NCBI RefSeq assembly: GCF_000717175.1
Contig: NZ_JNYD01000009.1
Location: forward strand, 1-64,000
DNA length: 64,000 bases
Origin: Pseudonocardia autotrophica
GTDB lineage: Bacteria; Actinomycetota; Actinomycetes; Mycobacteriales; Pseudonocardiaceae
Direction: 5' to 3'
The notes under the pieces: model-generated
What the model was told of the DNA's origin: nothing
Databases searched by the model: none
The model's input: the letters and a program-made list of their open reading frames with translations, nothing else
Made by a program: the position numbers and the translations under genes
Shown: piece after piece, positions 58,041-64,000 of the stretch
How positions within the stretch are numbered: the stretch's first letter is position 1
How the letters are laid out: each line of letters starts with the position of its first letter

Positions 58041-58979
58041 ATGGGCGAGGTCCGGCGGGCGGTGCGGGGGGCGCTCGGTCGGCTGCCCGACGACGTCCGC
58101 CGCGCCCCGCTGGTCGTGGGGTGCTCCGGCGGGGCGGACTCGCTGGCCCTGCTGCTCGCCGCGCACGCCGAGCGGCCGGGTGGCGTGGTCGCCGCGATCG
58201 TCGACCACCGGCTGCAGGAGGGGTCCACCGACCGTTCCGAGGCCCTCGCCGCGGCAGTGCGCGCACGGAGCATCGACGCCCGGGTGCACCCCGTGACCGT
58301 CGACGGTCCGGGCGGCACCGAGGCCGCCGCGCGCCGGGCCCGTTACGCCGCGCTGGCCGCCGCCCGCCCCCACCCCTGCTCGCCCGTCCTGCTCGGGCAC
58401 ACCCTCGACGACCAGGCCGAGACGGTGCTGCTCGGACTCGGCCGCGGCTCCGGGGCGCGGTCGCTCGCCGGCATGCGGGAGTGGGACGAGCCCTGGCTGC
58501 GCCCGCTGCTCGGCCTGCGCCGCGACCGGGTCCGCGCGGCCTGCGGCAGCGATCCCGTGCCCTGGGAGGACCCGCACAACACCGACCCGCGGTTCGTCCG
58601 GGCCCGGCTCCGGGCCGAGGCCCTCCCGCTGCTCGACGACGTGCTGGCCGGCGGGGTCGCCGAGGCCCTGGCCCGCACGGCCGCCCAGCTCCGCGAGGAC
58701 GACGAGGCGCTCACCGCATGGGCGGACCGCGTGCGTGAAGCGGCGCGGGACGGGAACACCCTGCGTGTCGACGTCCTCGGGGAGGTCCCCGCCGCGGTCC
58801 GCAGGCGCGTGCTGCGCGCGTGGCTCCTCGAGTCGGGCGCGACCGCGGTCACCGACGCCCACCTCCGCGCCGCCGACGCCCTCGTCGGCGCGTGGCGCGG
58901 GCAGGGCGGGCCCCGGCTGCCCGGCGGGTTGGACGTCGTCCGCGAGCATGGAAGGCTCGTACCCGCACGGCCGGGCTGA
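58041..58979 (+). CDS. tilS: tRNA(Ile)-lysidine synthetase
   Basis: A 312-residue PP-loop ATPase that converts C34 of the CAU-anticodon tRNA-Ile to lysidine. The PP-loop [17 protein letters not shown] lies at about residues 27-43, with [21 protein letters not shown] and the [15 protein letters not shown] and [11 protein letters not shown] helices following. ATG 58041 is 7 nt after CATAGT (58028-58033), consistent with other leaderless genes; GTG 58032 is the alternative. The promoter lies inside the 41-bp palindrome repeats. Confidence 0.93.
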   Translation: MGEVRRAVRGALGRLPDDVRRAPLVVGCSGGADSLALLLAAHAERPGGVVAAIVDHRLQEGSTDRSEALAAAVRARSIDARVHPVTVDGPGGTEAAARRARYAALAAARPHPCSPVLLGHTLDDQAETVLLGLGRGSGARSLAGMREWDEPWLRPLLGLRRDRVRAACGSDPVPWEDPHNTDPRFVRARLRAEALPLLDDVLAGGVAEALARTAAQLREDDEALTAWADRVREAARDGNTLRVDVLGEVPAAVRRRVLRAWLLESGATAVTDAHLRAADALVGAWRGQGGPRLPGGLDVVREHGRLVPARPG

Positions 58980-59026
58980 CCGCCCGCGCCCAGCAGAACG
59001 ACCGCCGAGCGAGAGGGTCACACCCC

Positions 59027-59590
59027 GTGTACGACGAGGACATCGCGTCCGTCCTGGTCACCGAGCAGCAGATCGGCGAGAAGACCGCCGAGCTCGCCGA
59101 GCAGATCGGCAAGGACTACGCCGACGTCTGCGGTCCCGGCGGCCGTGACACCGACCTGTTGCTCGTCGGCGTCCTCAAGGGCGCCGTGATGTTCATGACC
59201 GACTTCGCCCGGGCCATGCCGCTGCCGGTGCAGCTGGAGTTCATGGCGGTCAGCTCCTACGGCTCGTCGACCTCGTCGTCGGGCGTGGTCCGGATCCTCA
59301 AGGACCTCGACCGCGACATCGCGGGCCGGCACGTGCTGATCGTCGAGGACATCATCGACTCCGGGCTCACGCTGTCGTGGCTGCTGAAGAACCTGGAGTC
59401 GCGGCAGCCCGCCTCGCTCGAGGTCGTCACGCTGCTGCGCAAGCCCGACGCGGTGAAGGTCGAGGTGCCCGTGAAGTACGTGGGCTTCGACATCCCCAAC
59501 GAGTTCGTCGTGGGCTACGGGCTGGACTACGGCGAGCGCTACCGCGACCTGCCCTACATCGGCACGCTCGACCCGTCCGTCTACGCCTGA
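59027..59590 (+). CDS. hpt: Hypoxanthine phosphoribosyltransferase
   Basis: A 187-residue purine-salvage enzyme making IMP/GMP from hypoxanthine/guanine and PRPP. The PRPP-binding motif [18 protein letters not shown] is present, with [13 protein letters not shown] and the Lys-containing [29 protein letters not shown] near the C-terminus. GTG 59027 follows GAGAGGG. It sits between tilS and ftsH as in most actinobacteria, separated from ftsH by the inverted protease gene. Confidence 0.95.
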   Translation: MYDEDIASVLVTEQQIGEKTAELAEQIGKDYADVCGPGGRDTDLLLVGVLKGAVMFMTDFARAMPLPVQLEFMAVSSYGSSTSSSGVVRILKDLDRDIAGRHVLIVEDIIDSGLTLSWLLKNLESRQPASLEVVTLLRKPDAVKVEVPVKYVGFDIPNEFVVGYGLDYGERYRDLPYIGTLDPSVYA

Positions 59591-59600
59591 CGGGCGCGGC

Positions 59601-60572
59601 TCAGGAGGCCGCGCCCACCGGCGGCCCGGCCGGCGGGGCGAGGTCCTCCACGGCCACGCCGGGCGGGGTCGAGGTGAACGGCGCGGTGCCGTCGACCAGC
59701 GAGAGGTCGCCCAGGTCGCCGTGGGCGTTGGCGTAGGCCAGCACCCGGGACAGGTCGGACACGCCGTTGCTGACCGGCAGCGGCGCGAGATTCAGCGTGG
59801 AGAGCAGGCCGATCGCGCGGCCGGAGGCGTCGAGGAACGCGCTGCCGGAGTCGCCCGGGACGCCCGGGCTGACCGTGTAGACGATGTGCCCCCAGCCGTC
59901 GCCGACGTCGCCGGCGCTGACGCCCGCCTTCGGGCTCACCGCGCTCACCCCGCCGCGGACCGGCGAGTTGCCGTAGCTGAAGGTCTGCGCGCCCTCCGGC
60001 AGCCCGCCCGTCGCGACGCCGGTGGGGCCGCCGAACCACGGCACCGTCGGGTTCGTGACGGCCACGGCCTCCGGCGGCAGCTTGACCAGCGCGAAGTCGT
60101 TGTAGGCGCAGGTGTTGGGGTCGGTCTCGCCGCGGCGCTGCATGGTGACCCAGGAGCTGTAGACCATCGTCCCGGTCGCGGTGAAGCCGCGGTCGCCCCG
60201 CACGGTCACCGCGGTGCCGGCGGGCATCGTGGCCGAGGTGCAGCCGTCCGTCTCGGAGGACTGGCCGGTGCCCGCGCAGTGCGCGGCCTGCCCGAGGTAG
60301 ACCGAGCCGTCGCCGCCGCGGAACACGAAGTTGCTGGTGCAGGCGCCGCCGCCCTGGGTGGTGGTGCCGACGCCGGGGTGCACCGCCGCACCCTCCCGGG
60401 GCGCCCAGGTCGGCGCGGGCGCGGCCGCCGGGGCCGTCGGCGCGGGGCGCGCGCTCGCCGTGGAGGGGAGGAGCACGGCCGCTGCGGCGACCCCCGCCAC
60501 CGCGGCGGCCACCGCCGCCCGCCGGGCCCACGAACCCGGCCCCCGAACGGCACCGCCCGACCCCACACGCAT
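59601..60572 (-). CDS. Secreted trypsin-like (S1) serine protease
   Basis: A 323-residue exported protease. The signal peptide has an Arg-rich N-region (WARRAA), a hydrophobic core (AVAAAVAGVAAAAVLL) and Ala cleavage site near ASA. The catalytic triad is visible: His in GQAAHCAG, Asp in YNDFALVKLP and Ser in VPGDSGSAFLD. CACTSN-type and DGCTS cysteines can pair. ATG 60572 is preferred over 60659 because it gives a normal-length signal peptide. Convergent with hpt; its gene interrupts the conserved hpt-ftsH order. Confidence 0.85.
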   Translation of the reverse strand: MRVGSGGAVRGPGSWARRAAVAAAVAGVAAAAVLLPSTASARPAPTAPAAAPAPTWAPREGAAVHPGVGTTTQGGGACTSNFVFRGGDGSVYLGQAAHCAGTGQSSETDGCTSATMPAGTAVTVRGDRGFTATGTMVYSSWVTMQRRGETDPNTCAYNDFALVKLPPEAVAVTNPTVPWFGGPTGVATGGLPEGAQTFSYGNSPVRGGVSAVSPKAGVSAGDVGDGWGHIVYTVSPGVPGDSGSAFLDASGRAIGLLSTLNLAPLPVSNGVSDLSRVLAYANAHGDLGDLSLVDGTAPFTSTPPGVAVEDLAPPAGPPVGAAS

Positions 60573-60880
60573 CCGCCACCCCTTGCTTCCCCGACGACCG
60601 TGACGACCGCCCGCCACGATTCGGCCCCGCGAGTACCCGCCGCCAGGGTCCAACGACACGTCCGGCGCCGGGATACCCCACCATCCCGTGAACGTCCGTC
60701 GCGAGCGGGGTGGCCGGTTCGGTGCGCGCCCGAGACGGCACCGAGACCTGTCGGCGCGGCTCCGGGCCCTGGGCCTGCGGGGACGCGCGGGAACACCACC
60801 CGGCCGTCGATCGTTGACCTGGCACGATCACCCCGCCGGCCCGCGCCCGGCGCGGTGGCGCGTCCTCGGCCGGCGGAAGC

Positions 60881-60886
60881 TATCCT
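60881..60886 (+). promoter_or_regulatory. -10 element of the ftsH promoter
   Basis: TATCCT at 60881-60886, preceded by AAGC, is the best -10 before ftsH and leaves a leader of about 80 nt. The rest of 60573-60973 shows no gene and no other recognised signal. Confidence 0.45.
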
Positions 60887-60973
60887 GGCGGATCAGGCCG
60901 GTCGGCGCGTCGCCGCCAGCGCGGGACCGGAACGCACACTCGGGAAGGTGAAGGCCACCAGGGCCGAAGCTGC

Positions 60974-63454
60974 ATGGACCGCAAGCGCCTGCTCCGCAAC
61001 CCCTTGATCTGGATCCTCGTCGTGGTCCTGGTCTATTTCGCGTTCTCCGTGCTCTTCGACGACACCCGCGGCTACACGCAGGTCCCGACCTCGACGGCGC
61101 TGCAGCAGATCGACGCCCGGAACGTGGCCGACGCCACGATCGAGGACAAGGAGCAGCGGCTCCGCCTCGACCTGACCAGCCCGGTCGACGGCAGCACGAA
61201 GATCATCACGCAGTACCCGGCGGCGTCGTCGAACGCCGTGTTCACGAAGCTGCAGGACGCCGGGGTCGCGAACTACAACACGATCGTGCGGCAGGACTCG
61301 TTCCTGACCACGATGCTGATCTACCTGATCCCGCTGGGCCTCGTGCTCCTCGTCCTGTTCTGGATGATGAACAACGCCCAGGGCGGCGGGAACCGCGTCA
61401 TGTCCTTCGGCAAGTCGAAGGCCAAGCAGCTGTCCAAGGACATGCCCAAGACCACCTTCGCCGACGTCGCCGGCGCGGACGAGGCGGTCGAGGAGCTCTA
61501 CGAGATCAAGGACTTCCTGCAGAACCCGGGCCGCTACCAGGCGCTCGGCGCGAAGATCCCGAAGGGCGTGCTGCTCTACGGGCCGCCCGGCACCGGCAAG
61601 ACGCTGCTGGCCCGCGCGGTCGCGGGCGAGGCGGGCGTACCGTTCTACACGATCTCCGGCTCGGACTTCGTCGAGATGTTCGTCGGTGTCGGCGCCTCCC
61701 GTGTGCGGGACCTGTTCGAGCAGGCCAAGCAGAACTCGCCCTGCATCATCTTCGTCGACGAGATCGACGCGGTCGGCCGCCAGCGCGGCGCCGGCCTCGG
61801 CGGCGGCCACGACGAGCGCGAGCAGACCCTGAACCAGCTCCTCGTCGAGATGGACGGGTTCGACGCGCGCGGCGGCATCATCCTCATCGCGGCCACCAAC
61901 CGGCCGGACATCCTCGACCCCGCGCTGCTGCGCCCGGGCCGCTTCGACCGGCAGATCCCCGTGGGCGCGCCGGACCTGGCGGGCCGGCAGGCAATCCTGG
62001 CCGTGCACTCCAAGGGCAAGCCGTTCGCGAACGACGTCGACTTCCTGAGCCTGGCCAAGCGGACGGTCGGGATGTCCGGCGCCGACCTGGCGAACGTGAT
62101 CAACGAGGCCGCGCTGCTCACCGCGCGGGAGAACGGCTCGCTGATCAACGGGGCCGCGCTGGAGGAGTCCGTCGACCGCGTCGTCGGCGGCCCGCGGCGC
62201 AAGGGCAAGATCATCTCCGAGCAGGAGAAGAAGATCACCGCCTACCACGAGGGCGGGCACGCGCTGGCGGCGTGGGCGATGCCGGACCTCGAGCCGGTCT
62301 ACAAGCTCACGATCCTGCCCCGCGGCCGCACCGGCGGCCACGCGCTCGTCGTCCCCGAGGACGACAAGGGCCTGATGACGCGCTCCGAGATGATCGCCCG
62401 GCTGGTCTTCGCGATGGGCGGGCGCTCGGCGGAGGAGCTCGTGTTCCACGAGCCGACCACCGGCGCGTCGTCGGACATCGACCAGGCCACCAAGATCGCC
62501 CGCGCGATGGTGACCGAGTACGGCATGAGCGCCCGGCTCGGCGCGGTCCGCTACGGCCGCGAGCAGGGCGACCCGTTCCTCGGCCGCTCGATGGGCAACC
62601 AGGCGGACTACTCGCTCGAGGTCGCCCACGAGATCGACGAGGAGGTGCGCAAGCTCATCGAGGCCGCGCACACCGAGGCGTGGGAGATCCTCAACACCTA
62701 CCGGGACGTCCTGGACAACCTGGTCGTCGAGCTCCTGGACAAGGAGACGCTGACCCGCCGGGACCTGGAGCGGATCTTCGGCGACGTCGAGAAGCGGCCG
62801 CGGATCACGGCGTTCAACGACTTCGGCGAGCGCACCCCGTCGGACAAGCCGCCGATCAAGACGCGCGCCGAGCTGGCCCGCGAGCGGGGCGAGATCTGGC
62901 CGCCGGAGACCGAGCGCGAGCCCGCTCCCGTCGGGTCGTACCCGGGCGGCGGCCACACCGTCCCGTCGCCGGGCCCGAACGGCGGCCCCGGCCCGCTGCC
63001 CGGCCCCGGCCCCAACGGCGGCGGCTACCCGGGCGGGTTCCCGGCCGAGCCGCCCGCGCACGGGGCGCAGGGCAACGGCGCGCACGCCCAGGGCAACGGC
63101 GCGGCCCACGGGGCGGGCAACGGCCACGGGCACGTCCCGCAGGCGGCCGGCGGTCAGCAGGACCGGCAGCCGCCCTACGCGGTCGCGCCGAACTACGGTG
63201 CCCCGCCGGACTGGCGCCCCGCGACCACTCCGGCCGGGCAGACCTGGCCGCCGCCGAACTGGGCCCCCCACCAGGGTGACCGGACGGCGCCGGGGCACGC
63301 ATCGGGTTACGGTCGTGAGCAGGGGCAGGGCCAGCAGGCCTCCCCGGAGCAGCCGACGCAGCAGTTCGGGCAGGAGCCGCCCGCGCAGCGTCCGGCCGCT
63401 GAGGGTCCGGACGCGCCGGGCCCGCAGGGCCCCGACGCAGGGAGCAGGAACTGA
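60974..63454 (+). CDS. ftsH: ATP-dependent zinc metalloprotease FtsH
   Basis: An 826-residue membrane AAA protease that degrades misfolded membrane and some cytosolic proteins. Two transmembrane helices (about 10-28 and 112-133) flank a small outer domain; the AAA domain has Walker [12 protein letters not shown] (about 200), Walker [13 protein letters not shown] and [21 protein letters not shown]; the zinc site is HEGGH (about 425). The C-terminal 185 residues are a disordered Gly/Pro/Asn/Gln/His-rich tail, longer than in E. coli FtsH. The final TGA overlaps the first codon of folE, so the two are coupled. Confidence 0.96.
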   Translation: MDRKRLLRNPLIWILVVVLVYFAFSVLFDDTRGYTQVPTSTALQQIDARNVADATIEDKEQRLRLDLTSPVDGSTKIITQYPAASSNAVFTKLQDAGVANYNTIVRQDSFLTTMLIYLIPLGLVLLVLFWMMNNAQGGGNRVMSFGKSKAKQLSKDMPKTTFADVAGADEAVEELYEIKDFLQNPGRYQALGAKIPKGVLLYGPPGTGKTLLARAVAGEAGVPFYTISGSDFVEMFVGVGASRVRDLFEQAKQNSPCIIFVDEIDAVGRQRGAGLGGGHDEREQTLNQLLVEMDGFDARGGIILIAATNRPDILDPALLRPGRFDRQIPVGAPDLAGRQAILAVHSKGKPFANDVDFLSLAKRTVGMSGADLANVINEAALLTARENGSLINGAALEESVDRVVGGPRRKGKIISEQEKKITAYHEGGHALAAWAMPDLEPVYKLTILPRGRTGGHALVVPEDDKGLMTRSEMIARLVFAMGGRSAEELVFHEPTTGASSDIDQATKIARAMVTEYGMSARLGAVRYGREQGDPFLGRSMGNQADYSLEVAHEIDEEVRKLIEAAHTEAWEILNTYRDVLDNLVVELLDKETLTRRDLERIFGDVEKRPRITAFNDFGERTPSDKPPIKTRAELARERGEIWPPETEREPAPVGSYPGGGHTVPSPGPNGGPGPLPGPGPNGGGYPGGFPAEPPAHGAQGNGAHAQGNGAAHGAGNGHGHVPQAAGGQQDRQPPYAVAPNYGAPPDWRPATTPAGQTWPPPNWAPHQGDRTAPGHASGYGREQGQGQQASPEQPTQQFGQEPPAQRPAAEGPDAPGPQGPDAGSRN

Positions 63455-64000
63455 GCACCGGAACCACCGACGGCGAGGCGCCGGCCTACACGGCGGCGGA
63501 GCGGCGGGCCGCGGCGGGCGTCGACCACGCACGCGCCGAGGCGGCGATCCGCGAGCTGCTGATCGCGCTCGGGGAGGACCCCGACCGCGAGGGCCTGCGG
63601 GACACCCCCGGCCGCGTCGCGCGCGCCTACGAGGAGATCTTCGCCGGGCTGTACGTCGACCCGGCGACGGTCCTCGAGCGGACGTTCGACGAGGGCCACG
63701 GCGAGCTCGTCCTCGTCAAGGACATCCCCCTGTACAGCACCTGCGAGCACCACCTCGTGCCCTTCCACGGGGTGGCGCACGTCGGGTACATCCCGTCGGT
63801 CGAGGGCCGGGTCACCGGGCTGTCGAAGATCGCCCGCGTGGTCGACCTCTACGCGAAGCGGCCGCAGGTGCAGGAGCGGCTGACCGGGCAGGTCGCCGAC
63901 GCGCTGGTCCGCAAGCTGGACCCGCGGGGCGTGATCGTGGTGATCGACGCCGAGCACCTGTGCATGGCGATGCGCGGCATCCGCAAGCCGGGCTCGCGCA
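63451..64000 (+). CDS. folE: GTP cyclohydrolase I (3' end beyond the window)
   Basis: First enzyme of the folate/tetrahydrobiopterin pathway, forming dihydroneopterin triphosphate from GTP. Visible: [33 protein letters not shown] in parts (residues 30-62), zinc ligands in [13 protein letters not shown] (Cys, His) and [10 protein letters not shown] (Cys). No ATG, GTG or TTG lies in frame between the stop at 63400-63402 and the conserved domain, and a GGAG site precedes CTG 63451, whose second base begins the ftsH TGA (CTGA). A CTG start is therefore inferred. The gene runs off the window. Confidence 0.93.
   Translation, partial: MSTGTTDGEAPAYTAAERRAAAGVDHARAEAAIRELLIALGEDPDREGLRDTPGRVARAYEEIFAGLYVDPATVLERTFDEGHGELVLVKDIPLYSTCEHHLVPFHGVAHVGYIPSVEGRVTGLSKIARVVDLYAKRPQVQERLTGQVADALVRKLDPRGVIVVIDAEHLCMAMRGIRKPGSR

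Noticed and set aside
60688..60951. 87-codon plus-strand frame before ftsH
   Set aside because: Arg/Pro/Gly-rich without ribosome site and overlapping the ftsH promoter and leader.
1..64000. tRNA, rRNA, tmRNA or known riboswitches
   Set aside because: None recognised by eye on either strand; a covariance-model search was not possible.

Overview
The window is 64 kb of very GC-rich actinobacterial chromosome. Gene content and gene order point to the Pseudonocardiales (Pseudonocardia or a close relative). Supporting features are a WhiB7-type protein, a mycobacterial-type FadE5/FadA2/FabG4/HtdX lipid cluster, an AccD1-AccA1-FadE19 cluster, and the dacB - DUF2342 zincin - tilS - hpt - ftsH - folE block. 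I saw no rRNA, tRNA, CRISPR array, transposase or phage gene.

Layout. 0-1 kb: 5' end of a molybdopterin oxidoreductase gene, then a small membrane protein and an XRE regulator. 1-7.5 kb: methionine aminopeptidase, a DoxX/TetR divergent pair, two acyl-CoA synthetases, a HAD phosphatase and a TPR protein. 7.5-9.5 kb: a two-gene envelope operon (GH18-like lipoprotein and a repeat-bearing membrane protein). 9.6-15.9 kb: fadE5-like and tetR divergent from fadA2-fabG4-htdX. 15.9-18.2 kb: alpha/beta hydrolase and a membrane class III nucleotide cyclase. 18.3-25.8 kb: an accessory block with a LAL-type LuxR regulator, two small genes, a complete NitT/TauT-like ABC importer and a small secreted protein; most of it is bracketed by 22-bp direct repeats. 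25.9-34.6 kb: carbon metabolism (ppc, ptsH, fructose PTS, fruK, a DeoR regulator, ptsI). 34.7-37.5 kb: whiB7 with a long leader, an SDR gene, and intergenic DNA full of degenerate tandem repeats built on a CATGATC core. 37.5-43 kb: ArsR and a divergent P1B-type metal ATPase, a TetR regulator, and a convergent histidine kinase/response regulator pair. 43.1-47.9 kb: acyl-CoA carboxylase and acyl-CoA dehydrogenase operon, probably leucine/isovalerate degradation. 48-54.6 kb: small unknown genes, surE, a transglutaminase-like protein, a MEDS/HATPase protein, a MaoC hydratase, a thiolase and a MarR regulator. 54.7-64 kb: ppa, dacB, DUF2342 zincin, tilS, hpt, a secreted serine protease, ftsH and folE (cut by the window end).

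Themes. Lipid and branched-chain acyl-CoA metabolism dominates (two FadD, two FadE, two thiolases, FabG4, two MaoC hydratases, AccA1/AccD1), with regulators placed next to their targets and visible palindromic operators. A very regular promoter arrangement, an ANNNT-type -10 hexamer 6-7 nt before the start codon, recurs at a dozen or more genes and implies abundant leaderless transcripts; I used it to choose several starts. The most unusual non-coding structures are the CATGATC repeat array at 36.6-37.5 kb, the 41-bp periodic palindromes in front of tilS, a TetR operator motif shared between two loci 2.7 kb apart, and an apparent CTG start for folE. All functional calls are homology recognition by eye; no search was run.
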